The notes under the pieces are model-generated. The model had not been told where the DNA came from. It searched no databases and saw only the letters and a program-made list of their open reading frames with translations. A stretch of DNA of 64,000 nucleotides, from positions 304,186-368,185 of the forward strand of contig JAHBVY010000005.1 in assembly GCA_019637265.1 (NCBI GenBank), in the 5' to 3' direction. This DNA is from Polyangiaceae bacterium (lineage in GTDB: Bacteria; Myxococcota_A; Polyangia; Polyangiales; Polyangiaceae). Both the position numbers and the translations under genes were made by a program. Positions 17,131-25,400 of this stretch are shown here, piece after piece; within the stretch, counting starts at the first letter, position 1; each line of letters opens with the position of its first letter.

Positions 17131-18663
17131 TCAGCCGCCCAGCGTCAGCTTAAACGCCGCTGGCGTCAGCTCGCTCACCGGCAGGCCGAAGCGCTCGCGG
17201 TGCGTACCCAAGCGCTCGAAGGCCCAGGCGAGGTACTGCTCGAAATTCACGCCCATGGTGCGACAGGTCGCGGAGACGCCCAGCAGCACGCAGGCTCGGT
17301 GCGCCCCCTCGGTGCTGCCCGCGAAGAGCATGTTCAGGCGCAGCTTGGCGACGTGTTGAAACCGCCGCTCGGTGGCGGAGTTGTCGAGCGGCACCTCTGG
17401 ATCCTCGAGGAAACGCAGCAGCGCTTCACGGTGCCGATCGTAGTATCGAATCGCCTGCGCCAAGGGCTCACTCGGCAACAAGCCTGGGAGCGTGGCCGCC
17501 CGCCACTCGTCAAACTCCTTGGCGATCGGCCCGGCGCGCTCGCGGCGCCGCGCGAGCAGCGCCTTCCCCGTGAGCCCTTCCTTCCGGGCGTCTTCCTCGA
17601 CGCCGTACATCGCGCCGATGAACTTCCCTCCCTCGAGCGCGAGCGCTGGCTGCGTCGCCTCCGCGTCCCGGAACCTCCGACGCGCGTGGGCGTTGCAGCC
17701 CGCTTCGAGCACGTGCTCACCGTACACGCCATTCAGGCGATGCTCAGCGTCCGCGGTGAGCGTCCCGCGGAAACCAGCGAGCTTGCTCTCGATGCCCTCG
17801 CCATGCTTCGTCGCCGCGTACTGAAACACCACGGCTTCATGGTTGTGAAACTGCTCAAGGTAGCCGTTATGAGCTTCGGGCAAGCCCTTCACCAGCACCT
17901 TGAGGCCCGTCGCGTCCGTCGCCATCCAACGCCCAGCAAGCAGCTGCTTCCAGTGGTAGCCATCGATCGCCGCGAGCAGATCAGCAGCGCGCTCCACGTA
18001 GCTGACCAGCGTGCTCATCGCCATGGCGATGCCGCGCTCTTTGAGATCGCGGCGCACGCGATCGAGCGGCACGAGCAGCGAGAACTTCTGATGCATCAGC
18101 CAAGCGAGCCACTCTCCCGTGATCTTCGAGCGTGGAAACGGCGCGGGCAGTGACGCAGGAGTCGTACGCTCGCCACACTTCCGGCAGCGGCAAGTGACAC
18201 GCGTGACGACGCGCCGCCGCTGGTGCTCCTTGACGACGTGCAGCTTCTCTTCAGTCACCTCGTCTACCTGATCGAGCGCTGCTTCACCGCAGTGGTCGCA
18301 GGCTGTGGGCCTCAGGTGGTGCACCTCTTCGGGCAGGTGCTTTGGCAGCGGCTTGCGCCCCGTGGGCTTGGCGCGCTGCTTGGGCTTCTTCGGCTCGAGC
18401 GGCTTCTCGGGTGGGCGCGGACGATTCTCGAACGCCTTGCGCTCTGCCTCAGTCAATGTCGCTGGCGCGACGGGTTTCGGGATCGGGGGTTTGCCTTTTT
18501 TGCGCTCAACGGCGGCGATAAGCTCAGCGATCCGCTCCGTCAGCGCCACCAGCTGCTCAGTCAGGCTCTCGATGAGTTTCGCCTGACGTGCATTTTCCGC
18601 ACGGATGACACTCAGCTCCGCGTCGCGCCTGGCGAGCTCAGCGAGGTAGTCCGCGGTGGTCAC
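17131..18663 (-). CDS. tnpC: IS66 transposase TnpC
   Basis: A 510-residue DDE transposase. The order is an N-terminal coiled coil (about 1-55, leucine-rich), a Pro/Lys-rich linker, a zinc-ribbon with CDHC near 124 and CRKC near 161, and the catalytic domain with Asp in MATDATG (about 247), Asp in LTADAEHR (about 306) and Glu in DNSATERRFQ (about 431), as in the family. A C-terminal IS66 tail follows. The linker residues KKGKPPIPKP are encoded by a copy of the dispersed G/T-rich element, matching an intergenic copy at 27 of 28 bases, so the element seems to have been absorbed in frame. No disruption of the catalytic part is visible. Confidence 0.95.
   Translation of the reverse strand: MTTADYLAELARRDAELSVIRAENARQAKLIESLTEQLVALTERIAELIAAVERKKGKPPIPKPVAPATLTEAERKAFENRPRPPEKPLEPKKPKQRAKPTGRKPLPKHLPEEVHHLRPTACDHCGEAALDQVDEVTEEKLHVVKEHQRRRVVTRVTCRCRKCGERTTPASLPAPFPRSKITGEWLAWLMHQKFSLLVPLDRVRRDLKERGIAMAMSTLVSYVERAADLLAAIDGYHWKQLLAGRWMATDATGLKVLVKGLPEAHNGYLEQFHNHEAVVFQYAATKHGEGIESKLAGFRGTLTADAEHRLNGVYGEHVLEAGCNAHARRRFRDAEATQPALALEGGKFIGAMYGVEEDARKEGLTGKALLARRRERAGPIAKEFDEWRAATLPGLLPSEPLAQAIRYYDRHREALLRFLEDPEVPLDNSATERRFQHVAKLRLNMLFAGSTEGAHRACVLLGVSATCRTMGVNFEQYLAWAFERLGTHRERFGLPVSELTPAAFKLTLGG
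18476..18503 (+). repeat. G/T-rich repeat copy 5, inside tnpC
   Basis: TTCGGGATCGGGGGTTTGCC followed by TTTTTTGC, then GCGCTCAACGG. The element runs antisense to tnpC and codes for the Pro/Lys linker of the transposase. It is the only copy carried by the mobile element. Confidence 0.8.
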
Positions 18664-18703
18664 GGGCGCTACCCGATCACACCTGATCTTGGATGTCGAT
18701 CCC

Positions 18704-19063
18704 CTATCGACGCGAAGTGCTCTCCGCGCGGAACCACCCGCGCCTGGCGACGGTGAAGTCGATGCCGGCGAGCAGGGAGGCGAAGGCCGCGCCGTTGATG
18801 GCGACCGTCTTCTCGTCGCCGCTCAGCCGCGGGAGCTGGAAGCTGCCCTGCTCGAGCCGCTTGCTGAGCAAGCACCAGCCCGAGCCATCGAACCACAACG
18901 CCTTCGCGAGCCGTCGTCGCCGATTGAAGAACAAGTAGACGTGCCCACTCACCGGATCGAGCCCAAGCGCTCGAACAGCGCCCGCCAGCCCATCGAACGA
19001 CCGACGCATGTCGCACGGCTCCACCGCCACGAACACGCGCCACGTCGGCGGCAAGCTCAGCAC
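18704..19063 (-). CDS. tnpB: IS66 TnpB (Orf2-like)
   Basis: A 119-residue protein with the hallmark start of IS66 Orf2: VAVEPCDMRRSFDGLA, then DPVSGHVYLFFNRRRRLAKALWFDGSG. It is required with TnpA for transposition in studied members; its exact role is unknown. Its start overlaps the tnpA end by 7 bp (translational coupling), and a 40-bp gap separates it from tnpC. Length is normal for the family. Confidence 0.95.
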   Translation of the reverse strand: MLSLPPTWRVFVAVEPCDMRRSFDGLAGAVRALGLDPVSGHVYLFFNRRRRLAKALWFDGSGWCLLSKRLEQGSFQLPRLSGDEKTVAINGAAFASLLAGIDFTVARRGWFRAESTSRR

Positions 19064-19422
19064 GCGCGCAGCGCTCTCACCAGCCGCGCCAACGTGTCGG
19101 CGCGGAACGAGTCATCCACCTCGATGCGCGCCCCCTCCAGGCACACGACGTACCGAGCAGCCGTGTCAGGCACGTCGCGCCCCTCGGGCGCCGCCACCAG
19201 CTCGACGAACGTCGGCGGCGACACCCCCTCACCGGTCACCCTTGAGTAGCCGTCTGCGCGCTGCTTGAGCGCCCTCCGCCACCCATACAGCGACTGCACG
19301 TCGACACCATGAGCCCGCGCCCACCCCGCGAGCGACCGCCCTGACGCCTCAACCTGCGCGAGGCACCTCCGCGCCTCCGCCTCCATCCTGATCTTCCGCA
19401 TGCCCAGAGGCTGCACACCCAC
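19057..19422 (-). CDS. tnpA: IS66 TnpA (Orf1-like)
   Basis: A 121-residue small DNA-binding protein. The N-terminal half is a helix-turn-helix (RCLAQVEASGRSLAGWARAH, then VDVQSLYGWRRAL), the usual start of IS66 Orf1. The C-terminal half is the family-typical strand region ending in DTLARLVRALRAC. The GTG at 19422 or the ATG at 19401 may be used; both lie within 60 bp of the right inverted repeat. It overlaps tnpB. Confidence 0.92.
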   Translation of the reverse strand: MGVQPLGMRKIRMEAEARRCLAQVEASGRSLAGWARAHGVDVQSLYGWRRALKQRADGYSRVTGEGVSPPTFVELVAAPEGRDVPDTAARYVVCLEGARIEVDDSFRADTLARLVRALRAC

Positions 19423-19459
19423 CCCGCTGCCTGTCTCCCCGGCGTCGCTGATGGGTCAC

Positions 19460-19467
19460 TCCCCGGC
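19460..19467. repeat. Target-site duplication, right copy
   Basis: TCCCCGGC immediately after the right inverted repeat, identical to 17048-17055. Confidence 0.93.
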
Positions 19468-20087
19468 GTACAAATCCGCGCGCGGCACTCGCCGTCCTCA
19501 CAGGCTTGCGCAGCTGTGCAGTTCCTGGTCTCGAGCAGGGTGAGCCCATCCTCCGAGCACACCTCCACCTGGCTTACGCTTTTGCAGTGGCTCCCGGGGC
19601 GGCACACCCAGTTCTCGCACTTGCCGTCGAAGCACTGCTGGTTGGCGCCGCAGGGCTCACGCTTCGCTATGTTCAGTCCGTCCACCGAACAGGTGACCAC
19701 GGTGTTCCCCTCGCAGGTCACGCTGGCCGGCTCACAGCTAGCAATACGGCAGCGGTCGTCACTGCACACTTGGTTCACGACGGAGCAGTCCTGAACAATC
19801 ACCTCTGTCTCGCTCGAGTGCTGACAGCGGCCATACAAGATGTTCCCGCTGCAGTATTGCGAGCCCATCTCACAAGCCACGCAAGCTCCCCCTGCGCAGA
19901 AGGCGGTGTCTCCGGAGCACACCTCTTGAAGCTCGAAGCCGCTGCCGTCCTCTTTACACACCTCCACCGCGGTGCTCTTGCAGCGCAGCTCCCCCGCCTG
20001 GCACATGGGCGAGCCGGCGTTGACGGTGTTCTCCTTGCTGCCACAACCCCCGGCGCTCAGTACCCCCAGCACCAGCAGCAAACCCAC
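19460..20087 (-). pseudogene. 5' part of split Cys-rich lipoprotein gene
   Basis: First 209 codons of the gene cut by IS66. GTG start, short hydrophobic signal GLLLVLGVLSAGGC with Cys15, then at least five Cys-rich repeats of about 40 residues (for example CVACEMGSQYCSGNILYGRC and VTCEGNTVVTCSVDGLNIAK), each with six cysteines probably forming disulphides. The last intact residues are RICTPG at the target site; reading on past the element gives TTYCKAG and the remaining repeats. As it stands the frame runs about 75 codons into the IS and stops. The signal lacks the usual positive residues, so the true start may be upstream: a run of eight G at 20116-20123 leaves room for a slipped upstream frame. 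Confidence 0.85.
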
Positions 20088-20668
20088 ACTAACTACACTG
20101 AACGTACGAACAGGTGGGGGGGGTACGACGGCGTCGGTTTTGGTTGGTCAGCTCACCGTGTTGCTCCAGAGGAGCCCTTGAGTCGGCTTGCAGCGCGGTG
20201 CCGTCCAACCCGCTCTGGTCCTGTTTCTTCATCTGCCTGCCTCCCACATCCAAGGGCAACCATCGGCTGCCACCACATCAGCCCCGCACTAGACAGGGCA
20301 ACCCACTTTGGCATGACCCAACCAGACCTCCCTCAGGGACGCAAGACATTTCTAAAAACACCAGTGAATCCGCCTAGTTAGCTCCCGCGTGGGCCGCGAC
20401 CTCGGCGCGCCCTGCTGCGCCGCAGCCCCCTGGCCCGCCGAACGTCAGCTGACGGCGCCCGTAGCATCGCGACGTGGCGCGCTGACGCGGCCCCTTCGCG
20501 AGGTCACTGCACTGGCTGGCTGCGCTGACGCCGCGTGGCTCGTTCACCAAGTACGACCGGTGCGCGTTAGAAGGCGACAGACGGCTATCAGCCTCGGCAG
20601 CCCCAGCCTCGCTCGCCGATGTGCTTTTCGGATGACTCGGCGCCTCATTGTGCTACCATGGGAGTACA
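20088..20668. other. Gene-free stretch before vapBC
   Basis: No credible gene in 580 bp. It contains a G8 run (20116-20123), one G/T-rich repeat copy, a lower-GC part around 20290-20380 with TTTCTAAAAACACC, and the vapBC operator at its right end. It may carry the promoter of the split lipoprotein gene. Confidence 0.6.
20191..20213 (-). repeat. G/T-rich repeat copy 6
   Basis: CAGCGCGGTGCCGTCCAACC then CGC. It shares the 13-mer GGTGCCGTCCAAC with copies 9, 14 and 18 and belongs to the GGACGGCACC tail type; the T-rich core is not kept here. Confidence 0.65.
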
Positions 20669-20673
20669 ATGAG
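20644..20673. promoter_or_regulatory. 30-bp palindromic operator over vapB start
   Basis: Arms CTCATTGT (20644-20651) and ACAATGAG (20666-20673) are perfect, and the interior GCTACCATGGGAGT is also nearly palindromic: 13 of 15 base pairs match over 30 bp. The right arm contains the ATG of the antitoxin and the centre holds its GGGAG ribosome site, so bound antitoxin would block both transcription and translation. Confidence 0.72.
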
Positions 20674-20953
20674 TCAGCGCGCGGGCATGACCCAAAAGAT
20701 CAGCGTCTCGGTGAAGAAGGATGATTTAGCGCTGCTTCGCAAGCGCGCTAGGCTAGCGCACGGTGGCAATGTCTCGAGTGTCATCGCCGAACTCATTGCT
20801 CGCGAGCGAGAACAGGAGCACCTGGCGCAGCTGCTCGAGTTGCTCGGTGGGCCCGTCACGATGAGTGAGTCCGAGCGAGAGGCGATCGATCGGGAGATTT
20901 TGGGGATCGCTGCGCCCCGTGTCAGCAAGCGCAGGAAGCGCAGCGCAGCGTGA
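20669..20953 (+). CDS. Ribbon-helix-helix antitoxin, VapB-like
   Basis: A 94-residue protein. The N-terminal strand QKISVSVKKDDLALLRKRA followed by a helix fits a ribbon-helix-helix DNA-binding domain. The C-terminus is acidic, then Lys/Arg-rich. GGGAG four bases before the ATG at 20669 decides the start; the longer GTG form at 20648 would lie inside the operator. The last codons overlap the PIN-domain toxin gene (GTGA), the standard antitoxin-toxin order. Expected role: bind and neutralise the toxin and repress its own promoter through the palindrome at the start codon. Confidence 0.82.
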   Translation: MSQRAGMTQKISVSVKKDDLALLRKRARLAHGGNVSSVIAELIAREREQEHLAQLLELLGGPVTMSESEREAIDREILGIAAPRVSKRRKRSAA

Positions 20954-21324
20954 ATGAGCTCACCTTCGATACCGGCGCCTTGATCGCGCTGGAACGGAGG
21001 CGCCAGCGCATCCTGCAAGTGCTCACGCGCGCGGTCGCGCTGCGTGTGCGCATCATCGTTCCAGCGGCCGTCGTGACCGAATGGTGGCGTGGGCGCTCCA
21101 AGGTTCGAGAAGATATCTTGAGCAAACTAGTCATTGAGCCATTGTCCGAGTCGATCGCCAAGCTCGCGGGTGACGCGCTAGCGGCAGTCGAAGGTGCCAC
21201 CGCGGTCGACGCCATGGTCATGGCGTCAGCGGCGCTTCGTGGAGGCGCTGTCTACACTTCTGACCGCGACGATCTCGAGGCGCTTCGCGCGTTCTTTCCA
21301 AGCGTGCGTATCTTGAGCGTGTAG
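20950..21324 (+). CDS. PIN-domain RNase toxin, VapC-like
   Basis: A 124-residue PIN protein. The first acidic residue is in TFDTGALIALE (Asp7), the second is the Glu of VVTEWWRG (about 41), the third is in TAVDAMVMASA (about 92), and the last in TSDRDDLEAL (about 109-112), giving a complete Mg-binding set. VapC toxins cleave tRNA or rRNA. The GTG start overlaps the antitoxin stop. A hairpin lies 48 bp downstream. The module appears intact; its target is unknown. Confidence 0.87.
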   Translation: MNELTFDTGALIALERRRQRILQVLTRAVALRVRIIVPAAVVTEWWRGRSKVREDILSKLVIEPLSESIAKLAGDALAAVEGATAVDAMVMASAALRGGAVYTSDRDDLEALRAFFPSVRILSV

Positions 21325-21371
21325 ACTACACGCAGGCGCACACCACGGGAGCGCGTGGCGCCGCGAGATCC

Positions 21372-21388
21372 TCCAGACAGCGTCTGGA
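21372..21388. terminator. Hairpin after vapC
   Basis: TCCAGAC-AGC-GTCTGGA, a perfect 7-bp stem with a 3-nt loop, 48 bp past the toxin stop and without a T-run. Confidence 0.55.
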
Positions 21389-21515
21389 CAATCGGTGGAA
21401 ACGCCTACCCGTCCACCCCCCCCGAAAGAAGCCCGCGAAGACGACCCGGGCAGTGGTCAGCGTGACGAACCCACGCTGAGACTGCTTAAGTCAGCTCCAC
21501 TGACCCTAACGCCCC

Positions 21516-22442
21516 TCACTCGCTCGTCAGTCGGATACGCGAGACTCCGATGCGCATCTGCCCTCGGCGGCGCTCCACCACGCGGTGGGCGTCCACCACC
21601 CCGAGTCGCACGAAGCCGCCGCGCGCGCGGTGCACGTCGACGTTGATCTTCTCGATGCTCTCTGCGAGCGCGCTCGCGACCCACGTGGTGTCCACCCAGC
21701 CCCCGGAGGTATCCCCCAGGCGTTCGCGGTGCGCTTCGCCGAGCCCCACGCCGAGGCGCACCCGCGCCAAGAGCAGCAAGAGCGCGTTCCAAGAGCGGCA
21801 CCCGAGCTCACGACGCTCATCGGCGCACGAGAGCACCGCGTGGATCCGCTCCTCGTCGCGACTCACCTGGAGCTCGAGCTCCAGGGCGTCGACCGTCCAG
21901 TCGTCGAGGCCGGTGGTGATGAGCGAGCGCGGATCGGTCGCTTCGTCAGGGGGTAAGTCGAGCCGCCAGACGCCGCTGGGGAGGGTGAGCAGCGGCTCGG
22001 TCAGCGCGTGCACCTCCCCCTGGATGTCGGCGAACCAACCGCTGCCCTGACGATACACGCTGCCCTCCGGCTCCTCCTCGCTCGGGATCAAGAGCGCCCC
22101 GACGCGCCCCAGGCAGCGCGCGCGGGAGACGAGGTGCACCGCGGTGGGCACCGGGCCATCATCCTCCGCGAAGCCGAAGACCTCCTCCGGATCGCCGAAG
22201 CGCAGCACGTCCCCGCGCCCGAGCCGCGCCACCTGCCGTGGCTCGAGCTGCGAGCCGTTCACATAGGTGCCGTTGCGGCTCGCGAGATCGCGGACATACC
22301 AGGCGCCCTGCTTCCAGAACACCACGGCATGCTCCGTGGAAACACGCCGCCCCTTGAGCTGCAAATCCGCCAAGATCGCGCGGCCGACCAGGCAACGCAC
22401 CGGCACCTCGAACCGCTGCTCCCCTTTCACCAGACACGCCAT
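21516..22442 (-). CDS. FHA-domain protein
   Basis: A 308-residue cytoplasmic protein. The N-terminal FHA domain (about 1-90) shows the phosphothreonine-binding landmarks LVGR, RRVSTEHAVV and SRNGTYVNG. A middle region (about 100-200) is unrecognised. The C-terminal 100 residues (WNALLLLLARVRLGVGLGEAH... to RIGVSRIRLTS) look like a winged-helix transcription-regulator-like domain seen in other myxobacterial FHA proteins. Its ATG lies two bases after the stop of the kinase gene, so the pair is co-expressed, and the FHA domain probably reads phosphothreonines made by that kinase. Confidence 0.85.
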   Translation of the reverse strand: MACLVKGEQRFEVPVRCLVGRAILADLQLKGRRVSTEHAVVFWKQGAWYVRDLASRNGTYVNGSQLEPRQVARLGRGDVLRFGDPEEVFGFAEDDGPVPTAVHLVSRARCLGRVGALLIPSEEEPEGSVYRQGSGWFADIQGEVHALTEPLLTLPSGVWRLDLPPDEATDPRSLITTGLDDWTVDALELELQVSRDEERIHAVLSCADERRELGCRSWNALLLLLARVRLGVGLGEAHRERLGDTSGGWVDTTWVASALAESIEKINVDVHRARGGFVRLGVVDAHRVVERRRGQMRIGVSRIRLTSE

Positions 22443-22444
22443 CT

Positions 22445-25400
22445 TCAGATCCCTCGTAGCCTGTCGTGGCCGGGCGCGTAAACCCCGACCCAGCGATCGG
22501 GCCGCGCGACGCGCTCACGCTCGAAGGCGACGCGCGCCTGCTCCGAGACCTTACCCTGCATCAGCTCGCCCAGGCGAACGCGCGTGCACGCCGCCAGCAG
22601 GCTCATGCCTCCCGCTTCGAACCGCGCCGCCGCCTCACGCAGCGCGCGCGCCGCGCCTTCAATGTCCGAAGCTCGGCGACGCTCGACGGCGCGTACCTGG
22701 AGCGCGAGCGCCTTGGGCCACGACAGACCATAGCGCTCGAGCGCCCGCGCGCGTGATCGCGCCCGCCGAAGCGCCTGTTCGTCCCCGGTGAGATCGAGCA
22801 GGCGCAAGTCACAGCAGTTCGCCCACCACGCGGCCTGGATCCCCAAGAAGGGCACCCGCGCGATCTGCGTGCTGCCGATGGCGTCGATCCGCGCCACGAG
22901 CGCGTTCAGGCGGGACACTGACGAGCCCGCGTAGCATTCCACCGCCGCCGCGGCGTACAGGGCGCTGTAGCGACTGCTGTCATCCATCGGGCGCCGAGAG
23001 CGCTCCTCCGCCGCTCGCGCGCTCTCGCGCGCCGCCTCCACGTCGTCGTCCGCGAGCAGCGCGTAGCAGGGGTAGGCGTTCATGATGGTGACCAGCGCCT
23101 GGTCGTTGCGGTCGAGGCCATCTTCCACCCAGCCCTGCGCGCGCCGACTGAGCTCGCGTATTTCCCCGCGGACACACAGCCCCATCCCCCACACACCCCA
23201 GGACCGGCTCAACTCCCACCACGAGTAGGTTCGCCCGGCGAGGGTCTCCGTCTGCTCGACATGACGCACCAACGCGGTGAAATCGCAATCGCGCAGCGCG
23301 TTCGCGATGGCACTCGTGATGCGGAACTGAACCGCCGTCAGCTCGGGGACGCGCTCGAGCAGCGGCTCGGCGAGTGCCTGGAGCCGGGCCGCGTGACGGC
23401 GAGCGCGCGCGCCGCCGAGCGAGGTGTAGAGGAGCTCGTTCTCGATCGCGCGCAGCAAGCGACCAGGGTCTCCAGCGTCCAGCGCCAAGCGAAGCCCCAA
23501 GGCGGCACAGCGCGCGCCTTGTAGCGGGTGCGCCGTCATCAAACCGCGCGCGGCCATGGTCGCCCCATCCACGCGGAGCAGCGCAGCGCGTGGCACCTGG
23601 GCCGGCGCGCGCACGGAGAAGCGAAGACCACGCCGCGCGAGGCGAGCGCGCTCCAACAGCAGGCGCGGCACGGAGAAACTGCCAGCGAGCGTGCCCCCGA
23701 GCCCCACGCGCTCGAACACCTCCGAGAGCACCCCGAAGCCCTCCGCCTCGTAGCCCATCGCGATCAGCTCATCGGCGGCGCGCCGAGTGAGCTCCAGCGC
23801 GTCCTGTGGCTCGGCCGCGTGAGCGAGCTCCAAGTAGACCTCAGCGGCCTCGCGCCCACACCCGGCTTGGGCCAAGGACTCGGCCAGCGCCGCGCGCAGC
23901 GCGGGCAGCTCGGCCTCGGCCTCCGGCTCTCCATTCGTTGGCAGTGAGAGCGCGGCGCGATACCAGTGCGCTGCGCTGCGCGCCGCCGCGGCATGACTCG
24001 CCGTGCGCGCCGCGAGCAGCGCGGCGCGGCGCGCCTCCCGATGCTGCCCGGAGCCCAGATAGTGCGGGAACAGCCGCTCGGGATCCTTCACGCCAGAGGC
24101 CTCGAGCGCCGTCGCGAGCGCTGCGTGGTGCGCCGCACGAACTGACACGTCGAGCGCTGCCACCACGGCCTCACGGATCCGGTCGTGGTACGCCTCCACC
24201 CACTGCCCCAACGACGAGACGCGGAGGCGCGTGAGGCGCCCGCGCTCCAGGGCGATGAACGCGCGCTGCTCGCCGACGGCGAGCTCCGCCGCGTGGGCGA
24301 CGACGCCCATCCGTATCGGCTCACCGGCGAGCGCGATCACCTCCAGCAGGCGACGCTCCTGCGCGGGCAGCCGATCGAGCTGCGCCTCCAGCACATGAGC
24401 CAGCTCCACCTCCTCCCCGCGCCCCTCCACGCGGGTCAGGTGCTGCACCATCTGGCAGAGCAAGAACGGGCTACCAGCAGCCTCACTGACTACCCGCCCG
24501 ACGGGCGCGGCGTCCCCCAACGCTGCTTCGACCAAACGCGCGGCGTCCTGATCTCGGAGCGGGGTGAGCTCGATCTCACGGGTGCCGCTCAGCACCGGCT
24601 CGAGCTCCGCGAGCATCGGGCTCCGAGCGCGCTCCTCGGTCCTGAAGGTACCGATGAAGCGCACCGGGGGGTCGCCAGGGCCCGAGAGCAGCGCCGCGAG
24701 GAGCCGCCCGCTGTCAGCATCCCCCCAGTGGAGATCGTCGATCCAGAGCACCGCTCGGCGCTCACCGATGATCTGCGTGAGCACGTGCCGGAAAGCCAGG
24801 AACGCCTGACTACGCTTCGTGTGGTGATCCTGGAGGGCGGGCTCGTCCCAGGTGATCGCCGCGGAGAACGCGGGGAAAATCCGCGTGATGCCCGCCGAGC
24901 GCGGATCGCTCAAGAGCTCCCGGCGCGTCGACTCGGGCATCGCACGCAAGGCGCGAACCAGTTCGGACACCACCCCATCGAAGGCCTTGAAGGGCACGCT
25001 CTCGCGCTCGTAGCAGCGCCCCGCGAGCACCACGCCACCCGCGGCGACGAGCTCACGCTCGAGCTCGGACACCAAAGCCGACTTACCCATCCCGCTCGGC
25101 CCGTGGATCAGCACGCAAGGCGCCCCTTCGGGGTCGAGCTGATGCCTCAACGCGGCGAGCTCGTCAGTGCGTCCGACGAATGGGAGCGGCCACGCGCCCG
25201 GCGCCGCCGACTCACGCTCGCCCGCGCTCCTGCGAGCGCCGTGACCCAGCGCCGCGGCCCAACGCCGCGCCGCCTCTCCATCACCCCGCAGCGCAGGATC
25301 GAGGTGGGTCAACGAGGCGCAGGCGGCGAAGAGCGGCGTGGCATCGAGCCCCGCCAGGGCAGGCGCGGGGACGCCGTTCTCGCCACCGTCCGCGCCGCCG

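Larger units (their letters stand above)
17056..19459 (-). mobile_element. Complete IS66-family insertion sequence
   Basis: A 2404-bp element. Terminal inverted repeats start GTGACCGATCAGCGACACCG (left) and, read inwards from the right, GTGACCCATCAGCGACGCCG, agreeing at 18 of the first 20 positions. Exact 8-bp target duplications TCCCCGGC flank it. It carries the three standard genes in order tnpA, tnpB, tnpC, all read leftwards and all open. Perfect duplications and intact genes suggest a fairly recent insertion and probable activity. The target is a Cys-rich/DUF1566 lipoprotein gene in the same orientation. The 2412 bp gained is a multiple of three, so frame is kept across the element. Confidence 0.95.

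Noticed and set aside
21395..21440. CCGTCCACCCCCCCCGAAAG as another repeat copy
   Set aside because: Only the CCGTCCA and C-run match; the T-rich core and tail are missing.
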